A stretch of 64,000 bases of DNA, from assembly GCA_947502145.1 (NCBI GenBank), contig CANMYO010000001.1:1240001-1304000 (forward strand), in the 5' to 3' direction. The notes below the pieces were generated by a model. It was not told where the DNA came from, ran no database searches, and worked only from the letters and a program-made list of their open reading frames with translations. How positions within the stretch are numbered: position 1 is the stretch's first letter; the number at the start of each line of letters is the position of its first letter. Of the stretch, positions 8,056 through 16,715 are shown in pieces. Made by a program: the position numbers and the translations under genes. Source of the DNA: an uncultured Paracoccaceae bacterium (lineage in GTDB: Bacteria > Pseudomonadota > Alphaproteobacteria > Rhodobacterales > Rhodobacteraceae).

Positions 8056-9624
8056 TTATGCTTTCTCAGCCTTTTCTGGTTCTTCCATCCAATCCTGCAG
8101 GATCTGAACGGTCTCTGTTTCACGTTCCGCAATCATTTCGCGCAAGCGGTCGACGGCATCGGGTGTCCTCGCGGACCCCTCAATCAGGGCGTTTGCGGCG
8201 GCAGTTGCGCCGGGCAAGCCGGGTGGCAGGCTTGCGAGGTCAGAACCGATGGCCAGCGTTCCGGTTTCTGGCCTGGCAGCGCGGGCATTGCTGAGGATCG
8301 GGCGCACAACAAAAAGCCCCAAAATCAACGCAACAATCGCGGCGACGCCTATCTGTATGAGCTGCATGATGTTGAATGGCTGGTTCAGAATGCCACTCGC
8401 CACTGCCTCTGTTCCGCGTTCCGGGACCGGGTCAAATGACATGGCGCGCAAGGTCAGGACGTCGCCCCGTTCTGGATTCAAACCCACGGCCGAAGCAACC
8501 AGTTCTTCCAATGCGGCCAATTCCTCGGCCGAGCGGGGTTCGGTTGTCACGGTCCCGTCGGCCGCAACGGTCTGTACGTCATTAACAAGCACCGCGACGG
8601 TCAGGCGTTTCACATCGCCCGGCGTTTTAATGATCTGGCGTTCGGTTTGAGAGATTTCGTAATTTGTCAGCGCGCGGGTTTCGCTGTTTTCATTGGCAGA
8701 GTTGCCATTGCCCGCCGCCGCGTCACCGTCTGGCAGATTGGATGCAACCGTGACATCACCGCCGCGGCTGTCGGTCGCGGTGGAGGCGGTTTCCGTGACA
8801 TCGGTGCTGATCGCGATGCGACTGTCCGGGTCAATCAACCGTTCGGTGATCGATTCGCTTTCGGTCACGGTATCAAGTGATACTTCGACAACCGCGTTGC
8901 CGGGGCCGACCCGTGCCGACAACAGCCGCTCTGCCCTTTCGCGCAGTTGGTCCGCTTTGTCAGAGCTTTGCGCGGTCGCCGGTGCGCCTGCAGCATCCGA
9001 CAAAAGGCCGCCATTGTCGTCAATCACAGCCACGTCGGTTGGTGCGAGCCCTGAAACGGCCGCCGCCACAAGATATTGAAATGCTTTGATTTGTTGCGGT
9101 GATAGGCCGCCGCCAGCGGTGCCGACGGTGACGGCCGCGGTGGGCACCTGATCACGCGCAAAGGCGCGGCTGCTTGGCGTTGAAATATGCACACGGGCAG
9201 AGCGGACAGCCGGGCTGGCAAGGATTGTGCGGGCCAATTCACCCTCGCGCGCGCGCCAGTAGGCGGCATCAAACATCTGGCTCGTTGTGCCGAAACCCGA
9301 TAGCCCATCAAGCAGTTCATACCCCTGGGCACCCGCCGCAGGCAGCCCTTGCCCCGCCAGCGTCATGCGCAGTGAATCGCGCATTGCGGCATCAACATAG
9401 ATCGCCCCGCCACGTACGTCATAGGTGACGCCAGATGCATCAAGTGCAGCAATTACGTCGCCAGCAGCGCTTGGTTCAAGCCCCCCGAAAAGGAGCGTCA
9501 GATCCTTTTCTGTCGCGCTGCGCGCAACGAACATGACTGCGAAAAAGACGGCCACAGTCGCACCAAGGACAACCAGTTTTCGGCCGGCACTGAGAGATGA
9601 CCAAACGGCAACTAAATTCTGCAA
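8056..9624 (-). CDS. fliF: Flagellar MS-ring protein FliF
   Basis: A 522-residue inner-membrane ring protein on which the rod and export gate are built. A first membrane helix (KLVVLGATVAVFFAVMFVA) precedes ring-building motifs (DASGVTYDV, SARVHISTPS) and a Ser/Thr/Asn-rich periplasmic loop. A second membrane helix follows (IGVAAIVALILGLFVVRPIL), and the C-terminal tail contains REMIAERETETVQILQDWM, the FliG-binding type. The start is TTG 9624, supported by GGAG seven bases upstream. First gene of the block fliF-fliH-fliN-fliP, divergent from fliL. Confidence 0.95.
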   Translation of the reverse strand: MQNLVAVWSSLSAGRKLVVLGATVAVFFAVMFVARSATEKDLTLLFGGLEPSAAGDVIAALDASGVTYDVRGGAIYVDAAMRDSLRMTLAGQGLPAAGAQGYELLDGLSGFGTTSQMFDAAYWRAREGELARTILASPAVRSARVHISTPSSRAFARDQVPTAAVTVGTAGGGLSPQQIKAFQYLVAAAVSGLAPTDVAVIDDNGGLLSDAAGAPATAQSSDKADQLRERAERLLSARVGPGNAVVEVSLDTVTESESITERLIDPDSRIAISTDVTETASTATDSRGGDVTVASNLPDGDAAAGNGNSANENSETRALTNYEISQTERQIIKTPGDVKRLTVAVLVNDVQTVAADGTVTTEPRSAEELAALEELVASAVGLNPERGDVLTLRAMSFDPVPERGTEAVASGILNQPFNIMQLIQIGVAAIVALILGLFVVRPILSNARAARPETGTLAIGSDLASLPPGLPGATAAANALIEGSARTPDAVDRLREMIAERETETVQILQDWMEEPEKAEKA

Positions 9625-9684
9625 AAGGGTTCTCCGATCACGCTGGGCGTTCTGCCCGTTAACGCTGTTATGGGCGCAACAGGC

Positions 9685-9699
9685 TTAACAATCGGTTAG
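9685..9699 (+). promoter_or_regulatory. CtrA-like box between divergent fliF and fliL
   Basis: TTAA at 9685-9688, seven bases, then TTAG at 9696-9699: seven of eight positions of TTAA-N7-TTAA. It lies in the 124-base divergent spacer, 61 bases from the fliF start and 50 bases from the fliL start, so one box could serve both directions. A further TTAAC occurs at 9658-9662. Confidence 0.42.
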
Positions 9700-9748
9700 G
9701 GCTTATCGGTTTATGTCCAAGTCATGAGTTTTGCAGAAAGCCGACAAC

Positions 9749-10312
9749 ATGACTGCTCTTGCTGATCCAGTAGAAGACGCGCCCAAATCAAAGTCCAAAC
9801 TGCCGCTTTTGCTGGGTTTGGTGCTTGCGCTTGCTGGTGGTGGTGGCGGCTTTTTCGCGGTGAGCAGCGGTATGTTGCTGGGCGGGGCTGGTGCCGAATC
9901 ACATGCGGCTGACGGGCATGCGACGGAGGATACTGGCCACGCGGCGGAAGGTCATGACGATCACGCAAGTGACGCCCATGGGGCTGAAACCGGCGGTACG
10001 TCGGGATTGGCAAATGTCGCGTTCATTCCACTGGATCCGCTGATTATTTCGATCCCAAGTACCAACGGCACCCGGTTCCTGCGATTTACTGCGCAGCTTG
10101 AGGTGCCGCCGAAATACCAATCAGACGTCGCGGCCGTGATGCCCAGGGTCGTTGATGTTTTGAACGGATATTTGCGGGCAGTGGAACTGGATGAACTTGC
10201 CGACCCAACCGTGCTGGTCAGGTTACGTGGCCAGATGCTGCGGCGGGTGCAGGTCGTGACGGGCCAGGATCAGGTGCGTGACCTGCTGATTATGGAATTT
10301 GTGCTGAACTAG
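9749..10312 (+). CDS. fliL: Flagellar basal body-associated protein FliL, histidine-rich
   Basis: A 187-residue single-pass inner-membrane protein that rings and supports the stator. After a short cytoplasmic tail, a helix (LLLGLVLALAGGGGGFFAVS) leads to a periplasmic linker with nine histidines in about 30 residues (for example HAADGHATEDTGHAAEGHDD). The conserved FliL domain follows (FIPLDPLIISIPSTN to LIMEFVLN). An in-frame TTG at 9731 exists, but ATG 9749 has AGAAAG eight bases upstream. A second FliL-family gene lies at 18953-19480. It heads the run fliL, small membrane protein, motE. Confidence 0.88.
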   Translation: MTALADPVEDAPKSKSKLPLLLGLVLALAGGGGGFFAVSSGMLLGGAGAESHAADGHATEDTGHAAEGHDDHASDAHGAETGGTSGLANVAFIPLDPLIISIPSTNGTRFLRFTAQLEVPPKYQSDVAAVMPRVVDVLNGYLRAVELDELADPTVLVRLRGQMLRRVQVVTGQDQVRDLLIMEFVLN

Positions 10313-10324
10313 AAGGGGACAGCC

Positions 10325-10666
10325 ATGGCATTGATTGCTGATATGTTGCTGCTTGCCGGGGCTTTGGGCGCCGGATTTTACTGTCATGTTTTATCTGGGC
10401 GACTGCGCCGCTTTACCGATCTTGAAAAAGGGGTTGGCGGGGCTGTGGCTGTCTTGTCGGCGCAAGTTGATGACCTTGCAAAATCGCTGGAAGCGGCACA
10501 GGGCACGGCAAAGTCTTCGGTGTCGACATTGGCCGAGGTCAGTGATCGCGCCGAAAAGGCGGCCCGCCATCTGGAGCTGTTGGTGGCGTCCATGCATGAT
10601 CTTCCGGAGGCCGCGCCAGAACCGATCAATCCATTCTTTGTGCGCCAACCGGATAAAGCCCAATGA
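10325..10666 (+). CDS. Small bitopic membrane protein of the flagellar locus
   Basis: 113 residues. A single N-terminal membrane helix (MLLLAGALGAGFYCHVLSGR) is followed by a cytoplasmic coiled-coil-like segment (about 35-95) rich in Ala, Glu and Lys, and a Pro-rich tail ending NPFFVRQPDKAQ. AGAAGGGG precedes the ATG. It sits 12 bases after fliL and overlaps motE by four bases, so it is co-transcribed with stator genes. The size, topology and position recall short proteins near fliL in other alphaproteobacteria, including the positioning factor PflI of Caulobacter, but I cannot demonstrate homology. Function not assigned. Confidence 0.6.
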   Translation: MALIADMLLLAGALGAGFYCHVLSGRLRRFTDLEKGVGGAVAVLSAQVDDLAKSLEAAQGTAKSSVSTLAEVSDRAEKAARHLELLVASMHDLPEAAPEPINPFFVRQPDKAQ

Positions 10667-11253
10667 CGAAGCGACGTTTGGGCCGACGGCGCGGCACCTT
10701 GCATTTGATTGGTGGGTTGATGGTGGCATCGGCCTTGATCCGGATGTCCTCGACCGGTGTCGCGTTTGCGGAAAGCGCCGTAACTGCACCCGAGTCCCAG
10801 CCTGCCGGGGCGCCGATGCAGGTCGCGACCAATGTAACGAATGAAGCAACTCCCGGCACGTTGTTGGCTGCCCTTCAGGCGCGCGAAAAGCAGCTTGCCG
10901 AACGCGAGGCGCAGTTTGAAGACAGGATGCAGGCGCTACGTGTTGCGGAGTTCGAGATTGAGGAACAGCTGGCAGCCCTCGTCGCCGCTGAAGAGGCCCT
11001 AAAAGCGACGATCGCGCTTGCCGATTCGGCCGCTGAAAATGACCTCGCGCGGCTGACCCGTGTGTACGAGAACATGAAACCAAAGGACGCTGCGGCGCTG
11101 TTTGAACAGATGACGCCAGACTTTGCCGCTGGTTTCCTTGGGCTCATGGATCCGGTCGCCGCGGCAAATATTATGACCTTGATGGAGCCGGGATCGGCCT
11201 ATTCGATTTCAGCCGTATTGGCCGGGCGAAATGCCACGGTGCCAACGCAATAG
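10663..11253 (+). CDS. motE: MotE-like periplasmic protein with MgtE-N-type repeat
   Basis: 196 residues. A signal or anchor segment near the N-terminus (LHLIGGLMVASALIRM, ending GVAFAES) is followed by a long Glu/Ala/Arg coiled coil (about 65-125) and a C-terminal helical repeat with MKPKDAAALFEQM and GLMDPVAAANIMTLM, the MgtE intracellular-N-like motif found in MotE. In Sinorhizobium MotE is a periplasmic chaperone for the motor protein MotC. It overlaps the preceding gene by four bases and is followed by motA and a large periplasmic protein. Confidence 0.78.
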   Translation: MTKRRLGRRRGTLHLIGGLMVASALIRMSSTGVAFAESAVTAPESQPAGAPMQVATNVTNEATPGTLLAALQAREKQLAEREAQFEDRMQALRVAEFEIEEQLAALVAAEEALKATIALADSAAENDLARLTRVYENMKPKDAAALFEQMTPDFAAGFLGLMDPVAAANIMTLMEPGSAYSISAVLAGRNATVPTQ

Positions 11254-11266
11254 GACTGACGGTTCT

Positions 11267-11272
11267 TTAACC
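11267..11272 (+). promoter_or_regulatory. TTAACC half-site upstream of motA
   Basis: TTAACC at 11267-11272 lies in the 78-base gap between motE and motA, 59 bases before the motA ATG. It matches half of a CtrA site only; no second half occurs at the right spacing. Weak call, included because comparable boxes precede other operons in the island. Confidence 0.2.
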
Positions 11273-11331
11273 CCTTTTGTGCAAGTTGAACCCGTGGTGC
11301 AGAACCGCAGATCTTTGAAGGATTGTCTCTT

Positions 11332-12201
11332 ATGATTGGCCTAATTGGCATCGCATGTGTTTTTGGAATGGTCTTCGGCGGCTATCTTTTGGCCGGCGGG
11401 AAGATGGCGATCATCCTGAAATCGTTGCCTTTTGAGATGATCATGATCGGTGGCGCCGCGATAGGTGCATTTGCCATTGGCAATGATTTATCCGCGATCA
11501 AGCATACCTTGGCTGATATCGGAAAGGTCTTCAAAGGTCCCAAGTGGAAAAAGCAGGACTATTCTGATCTGATGTGCCTGCTGTTTGAACTGATCCGCAT
11601 TGCACGGGCAAATCCGGTCGAGCTTGAAGGGCATATCGAGGCCCCGAATGAAAGTTCGGTGTTTGGGAAGTATCCAAAACTGCTCAAGGACGCCGAATCC
11701 ATTGCCTTGATCTGCGATACAATGCGGTCGGCTTCGATGAATTATGATGACCCCCACCAGGTCGAAGAGGTGTTGGAAAAGCGGATCGAGGCGACATTGC
11801 ATCACAAGATGCACTCCAGCCATGCCCTGCAGACGATTGCGGACGGCTTGCCAGCCCTTGGTATCGTCGCGGCGGTTTTGGGCGTGATCAAGACGATGGG
11901 TTCGATTGACCAACCGCCAGAGGTGCTGGGCAAATTGATCGGCGGGGCGCTTGTCGGGACATTCCTTGGCGTTTTCCTCGCCTATGGTCTGGTCGGCCCA
12001 TTTTCGGTGCGCGTGAAATCCGTGACCGAAGAAGAGGCCCATTTTCAGCAGCTCATTCGCGAAATCCTTGTCGCCAACCTGCACCGTCACGCCCCCAATA
12101 TCTGTATTGAGGTCGGGCGCCAGAATACGCCTACACATCTGCGACCGGACTTTGGAGAACTTGAAGAATCTTTGAAGGCCGTGAAACAGGATGCCGCATG
12201 A
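11332..12201 (+). CDS. motA: Flagellar motor stator protein MotA
   Basis: A 289-residue inner-membrane proton-channel subunit. Four membrane helices are visible: two at the N-terminus (IGLIGIACVFGMVFGGYLLA; FEMIMIGGAAIGAFAIGN) and two after the cytoplasmic loop (LPALGIVAAVLGVIKTMGS; GALVGTFLGVFLAYGLVGPF). GALVGTFLG with the adjacent proline-containing helices is the channel signature. TTG 11323 is in frame, but GAAGGA at 11317-11322 is ideally spaced for ATG 11332. MotB lies about 10 kb upstream; the next gene overlaps by four bases. Confidence 0.94.
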   Translation: MIGLIGIACVFGMVFGGYLLAGGKMAIILKSLPFEMIMIGGAAIGAFAIGNDLSAIKHTLADIGKVFKGPKWKKQDYSDLMCLLFELIRIARANPVELEGHIEAPNESSVFGKYPKLLKDAESIALICDTMRSASMNYDDPHQVEEVLEKRIEATLHHKMHSSHALQTIADGLPALGIVAAVLGVIKTMGSIDQPPEVLGKLIGGALVGTFLGVFLAYGLVGPFSVRVKSVTEEEAHFQQLIREILVANLHRHAPNICIEVGRQNTPTHLRPDFGELEESLKAVKQDAA

Positions 12202-14408
12202 TGAGGCTTTGGCTGGTCCTTGTTCTCGCTTGTCTGCCTGGCCTGAGCCTGGCGGATGACGTGACATTGCGAACTGGCTGGCATGACACCTTCACTCGCA
12301 TTGTCGTCTCTTTTCCAAGTGGCACAGCTTGGGAACTGGGTCGTACCGAAGCCGGGTTTGCACTTGTCCTGGAGGATGTTGCCGGCATTCAGACAGCGAA
12401 CTTCTTTGATCGCATTCCTCTGGACCGCATTACGCAGGTTGAAGTTGATGACAATCAATCCTTGCTGTTGACCACGATTTGCGATTGCCACGCGGACGCG
12501 TTCCTGTGGCGCCCCGATAAGCTGGTCGTTGATATCAAAGACGGCGCTGCACCAAATGATCACCCGTTCGATGCAATGCTGCTGCGCGATGCCAATGAAG
12601 ACACGCCGGCAAGGGCAACCCCAATCGTTGATCTTGGCTTGATGCCAAAGCCCCGCGCGCGGGTCGACCTCGCGTCGATCAGCCCGCTGCAGGATCTGCA
12701 GGTTTCGCCGCCTGATCTAAGCAATCTGGAGCAAACGATTATCAACGGTTTGGTACGCGCGGCTGATCAGGGGTTGTTGCAAATGGATGCCGGTGCGGAC
12801 ATCGCGCCTTCTGACCCCGAACCAACGGGTGAACCGGCCAATGTGCTCACCGAAGATGACATTGCTGATCCTGTGCCGCCGCCCCATCAGGCTTCGCAAG
12901 CGCTGACTCCGGGACTCAAAACGCGGACCAGCGTTGATTTGGGTTTGCGGCTTTTGGATCCAGCCATTGATCAGACACCGGTGGGGATAAACTGCTGGCC
13001 TGACGCCTTTGTCGCTGTCGCCGATTGGGCCGAGGGCATGGATTTTCACGAAGAAACAAGTCGCGCGCGCGCGCAGATTTTTGGCGAGTTTGATCGCGTC
13101 AATAGCGATGCTGTTACCACACTCGCGCGTGTTTATGTCGCGTACGGATTGGGGCGTGAAGCGATTCAAACACTTACGATCGACGGGCAGATGTCATCTG
13201 AACGGGCTGCGATTCACATGTTGGCCGAGATTGTCGACGCAGATCCGCTGTCATCGGGTGCGCTGGCGGGCCAGCTTCAGTGCCCAGGTGACGTTGCCCT
13301 TTGGGCCCTGCTTGCGATGCCCGAAGACGTGGTTGAAACTCCCCCGGATGAGTTGCGCCTCATCCGGCAATTCCGCGCCTTGCCGCGCGATTTGCAACGA
13401 CATCTTTCCGCGCGGATGGCCGCGCGCCTGGTCAATCTGGATAACCCTGACGGTGCGGAATTGATCCTGGATCCGGCCCTCAAGGCGGAACATGCCCCGA
13501 TAGACGCCGCCGTCTTGCAGGCCGAAATAACTGCTGATCGGGGGGATCGGGCCGATGCCACCGAAGCCCTGATGATGCTGGCAAACAGCGATGCGCGCCT
13601 GCCACCTGAAGCGCTGATCCAACTCGTAACCCTGCAGATGGAGGCGCAAGGGCATCTTGAACATTCACTGATTGCCTTGATCGAGGCGCAACGGTTTGAG
13701 TATCGCGATGAACCTGTCGGCGCGGATCTCGCCCGTGCAGAGATTTTGGCACGACTCTATATCGACGATTTTCGAACCGCGCGCCACCAGCTGGCGGCTT
13801 TGCCAAAAAACCCTGCGCATCCGCATCTTGCCGAACTTCAGCACGACGTCATCCAGCAAATGACCCGTCGCGCGGACGACATCCTGTTTCTTGAAATGGC
13901 TTTTGAGGACAATGTCAAAGCGGCAGACGGCGATATTGCAAATGCCGTGGCAGAGCGGTTGTTGCAGCTCGGCTTTCCTGACCAGGCGGCCGAAATTCTT
14001 GCCCCGCCAGCCAAGGCCGAAGCGATGGCTGAACGCAGGTATCTCCGTGCACAGGCCGCGATGGATGCCAATGCGCCGCAACTTGCAGCGCAACACCTTA
14101 GCGGTGTCACAACGCCGCGGGCCAAGGATATCCTTGCTGGTTTCGGCCATGTTGCGGCGGATCAGTCCGCACCCTTCAACGATGCCTCGCGCGCATGGCG
14201 ACGCGGTGACTGGTCAGCGCTCGCCACGGGGGAGGATGTCTTGTTAAGGGATGCGTCTTCCCTCATTCTGAACCCGGTTGATCCTGTACCAGATCAGGTC
14301 CAACCGCTTGCCTCTGGTCGCGCCCTTCTTGAACAGGCCGACGCAACCCGTGCAACAGTCAATGGACTTTTGAACAGATTTGAAGCGCCTGACGTCGCAC
14401 CAAATTAG
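12198..14408 (+). CDS. Large unrecognised periplasmic protein of the flagellar island
   Basis: 736 residues. A clear Sec signal peptide (MMRLWLVLVLACLPGLSLA) is followed by a beta-rich N-terminal domain (about 20-115) with some AMIN-like character, containing TTICDCHADAFLW and KLVVDIKDG. A Pro/Asp-rich linker (about 115-245) leads to a long alpha-helical region (about 250-720) with TPR-like spacing. Cysteines are few. The start overlaps the motA stop by four bases, so it is coupled to a stator gene, and flhA follows after a 216-base gap. In Sinorhizobium the periplasmic MotC works with MotB and is chaperoned by MotE; with motE and motA adjacent here, a MotC-like role is a reasonable guess. 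No homology was demonstrated. Confidence 0.6.
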   Translation: MMRLWLVLVLACLPGLSLADDVTLRTGWHDTFTRIVVSFPSGTAWELGRTEAGFALVLEDVAGIQTANFFDRIPLDRITQVEVDDNQSLLLTTICDCHADAFLWRPDKLVVDIKDGAAPNDHPFDAMLLRDANEDTPARATPIVDLGLMPKPRARVDLASISPLQDLQVSPPDLSNLEQTIINGLVRAADQGLLQMDAGADIAPSDPEPTGEPANVLTEDDIADPVPPPHQASQALTPGLKTRTSVDLGLRLLDPAIDQTPVGINCWPDAFVAVADWAEGMDFHEETSRARAQIFGEFDRVNSDAVTTLARVYVAYGLGREAIQTLTIDGQMSSERAAIHMLAEIVDADPLSSGALAGQLQCPGDVALWALLAMPEDVVETPPDELRLIRQFRALPRDLQRHLSARMAARLVNLDNPDGAELILDPALKAEHAPIDAAVLQAEITADRGDRADATEALMMLANSDARLPPEALIQLVTLQMEAQGHLEHSLIALIEAQRFEYRDEPVGADLARAEILARLYIDDFRTARHQLAALPKNPAHPHLAELQHDVIQQMTRRADDILFLEMAFEDNVKAADGDIANAVAERLLQLGFPDQAAEILAPPAKAEAMAERRYLRAQAAMDANAPQLAAQHLSGVTTPRAKDILAGFGHVAADQSAPFNDASRAWRRGDWSALATGEDVLLRDASSLILNPVDPVPDQVQPLASGRALLEQADATRATVNGLLNRFEAPDVAPN

Positions 14409-14577
14409 TCACGCGAATACTTTGGTAACCATTCCACGCTAGGCAGAGAGTGGACAACCACCAGAGGTTACGTGGATGATTGGCAGAACGCCATTTCCCG
14501 TGGTCACGCCATATTTTCTGGCGCGCGCACAGGACAAAGCAGCAGGTGTCGCCATACGCGATACTGCACATAACAGA

Positions 14578-14590
14578 CCTGAATATCAGG
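14578..14590. other. Short palindrome upstream of flhA
   Basis: CCTGA-ATA-TCAGG, a perfect five-base-arm palindrome, lies 34 bases before the flhA ATG. The 216-base gap 14409-14624 otherwise holds no gene. A TGGTAACCATT near 14423-14433 vaguely resembles the TTAACCAT form of a CtrA site. Either could belong to the flhA promoter; neither is proven. Confidence 0.25.
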
Positions 14591-14624
14591 GTCATGACGT
14601 TACGCGCCAATCTATGGGGCAGGC

Positions 14625-16715
14625 ATGAACCTTACTGATATTAAGGCGATTTTCCAACCAACCGTTCTCTTGGCTATGGCGCTGATGGCGATCATCATCA
14701 TGATGATCCTGCCCATGCCGGCCTGGGTGCTTGACCTTGGACTGGCGGCGTCATTTTCGCTCGCCATCCTGATGTTCACGGTGACGCTTTTCATCCAGCG
14801 GCCGCTGGATTTCTCGGCGTTCCCGACCGTATTGCTTGCCTCCCTGATGTTGCGCCTATCGTTGAATGTGTCGTCAACGAAGCTGATCATCGGCGAAGGT
14901 CACACGGGAACAAGCGCGGCCGGCGACGTGATCGAAGGGTTCGCGATGTTTGTCATGGGTGGCAACGTCCTGTTGGGTCTGGTTGTCTTTTGCGTTCTTT
15001 TGATCGTCAATTTTGTGGTCATCAACAAAGGCGCGACGCGGATGGCCGAGGTGGGTGCACGATTTGCCCTGGACGCCATGCCCGGCAAACAACTGGCGAT
15101 CGACAGCGATGTCGCTGCCGGCGCGATCGACCATGATGAGGCCAAACGCCGCCGTGAAACGGAACAGGCGGAAACGACATTTTTTGGTTCGTTGGATGGG
15201 GCCTCAAAGTTTGTGAAGGGCGATGCCGTCGCGGGGCTTCTGATTACCGCATTGAACCTTGTCATGGGTCTTGTGATCGGGATCGCGATGCATGACATGC
15301 CATTGGGGCAAGCATTTGAAACTTATGCGATTTTGACTGTTGGTGACGGCCTCGTAAGTCAAATTCCCGCGGTCATTATCTCGATTGCCTCCGCGCTCCT
15401 TCTGGCGCGCGGCGGGGCCACGGGCGCAACAGATCTTGCCATTGTGGACCAGCTTGGCCGCCACCCGGCCGCATTGGCAACCGTGGCATTCCTGCTAGGG
15501 CTTTTTGCGCTGGTGCCGGGATTGCCGTTCCTGCCCTTCCTGATTGGGGCCCTGGTTCTTGGCGGCGCGGCCTACGCCCTGCGGGCGGCTGCCAAAAAAC
15601 GCGAAAAACTGAGCGCTTTGCCCGGCCCGGAACCAGTTGAAACGCAGAAACCGGCGACCATGGGGGATATGCTTGACCTGGATGATATCCATGTCGAATT
15701 TGCGCCGGATCTTGTCGACATGGTTCTGGATCCGGGCACTGGGTTGGATGCGCGGATTGCAAACATGCGCAATCATGTGGCGACAAGTTACGGCGTCCTC
15801 TTGCCGGAAATTCGGCTGACCGATAACGCCGCGCTGCCAGAGGGTGTTTATGCAGTCCACGTGCAAGGCGTTGAACAGGCGCGCGATACCTTGCAAGCAA
15901 ACCGGGTCCTTGCGCTGCTGCCTGATGGGACTGCCGCGGGCAACACCGACGATGTCGTCGCAGAACCGGTCTATGGCGCACCTGCCCGTTGGATCAGCAT
16001 GGACGATCAGGAATCCGCATCCCTTTCAGGGTTAACAACGGTGCAACCGACAGAGGTTCTGGCGACCCACCTGCTTGAGATCGTCAAGCGCAATTTCCCA
16101 CGGCTGTTGACCCACAAGGCGCTGCGCCGACGGCTTGATGAAATGACGACCTTGTCGGATGCCGACCGCGCGAACGCCAATCGCAAGCTGCTTGAAGAGC
16201 TGATGCCGGAAAAGGTGCCAATGGATGTGCTGCTTTCGGTGATGCGGCTATTGCTGGAAGAACGCGTTTCTGTGCGCAACCTGCCGCTCATCCTGGAAGC
16301 GATCGCTGAGGCGCGACAGGTTCACCAGACAATCGACGGTATTACCGAACACGTGCGCCAGCGACTTGGATTTCAACTTATCGCCGAAGTCCGGAGAAAA
16401 GATGGAACGATTCCGCTGGTTCAGCTTGCACCGGAGTGGGAGGACGCGTTTACGACTTACGAATTGCGCGGCGAACGCGGTGCTGGCGACGTCGCACTTC
16501 CGCCCGAAACATTTAACAAGCTTGCGGATGGTATTGCTGACAAGTTGACCACGGCCGCGCAGCAGGGTGCATATGCGGCGGTCGTGACCTCGATGCGACG
16601 GCGGCGTTTTCTGCGCACGGTCATGGCCGCCCGAGGGATCATGAACCCGGTGTTGTCATTTGAAGAGATTGGCATCGACGCAAAACCTGCGCTTGTTGGG
16701 CTGGTTGCGGCATGA
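14625..16715 (+). CDS. flhA: Flagellar export gate protein FlhA
   Basis: A 696-residue inner-membrane export gate component. Eight or so membrane helices occupy residues 15-330, with the family signatures PAWVLDLGLAASFSLAILM, SAFPTVLLASLMLRLSLNVS and the FHIPEP-type loop (ARFALDAMPGKQLAIDSDVA, then GSLDGASKFVKGDAVAG). The C-terminal cytoplasmic domain (about 345-696), which docks chaperone-substrate complexes, is complete, including EVLATHLLEIVKRNFPRLLT. It overlaps fliR by four bases and begins the operon flhA-fliR-flhB-fliJ-like. Confidence 0.97.
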   Translation: MNLTDIKAIFQPTVLLAMALMAIIIMMILPMPAWVLDLGLAASFSLAILMFTVTLFIQRPLDFSAFPTVLLASLMLRLSLNVSSTKLIIGEGHTGTSAAGDVIEGFAMFVMGGNVLLGLVVFCVLLIVNFVVINKGATRMAEVGARFALDAMPGKQLAIDSDVAAGAIDHDEAKRRRETEQAETTFFGSLDGASKFVKGDAVAGLLITALNLVMGLVIGIAMHDMPLGQAFETYAILTVGDGLVSQIPAVIISIASALLLARGGATGATDLAIVDQLGRHPAALATVAFLLGLFALVPGLPFLPFLIGALVLGGAAYALRAAAKKREKLSALPGPEPVETQKPATMGDMLDLDDIHVEFAPDLVDMVLDPGTGLDARIANMRNHVATSYGVLLPEIRLTDNAALPEGVYAVHVQGVEQARDTLQANRVLALLPDGTAAGNTDDVVAEPVYGAPARWISMDDQESASLSGLTTVQPTEVLATHLLEIVKRNFPRLLTHKALRRRLDEMTTLSDADRANANRKLLEELMPEKVPMDVLLSVMRLLLEERVSVRNLPLILEAIAEARQVHQTIDGITEHVRQRLGFQLIAEVRRKDGTIPLVQLAPEWEDAFTTYELRGERGAGDVALPPETFNKLADGIADKLTTAAQQGAYAAVVTSMRRRRFLRTVMAARGIMNPVLSFEEIGIDAKPALVGLVAA

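Noticed and set aside
8110-8130. Partial parS-like TGTTTCACGT sequence
   Set aside because: Only half of the palindrome is present and it lies inside fliF coding sequence.
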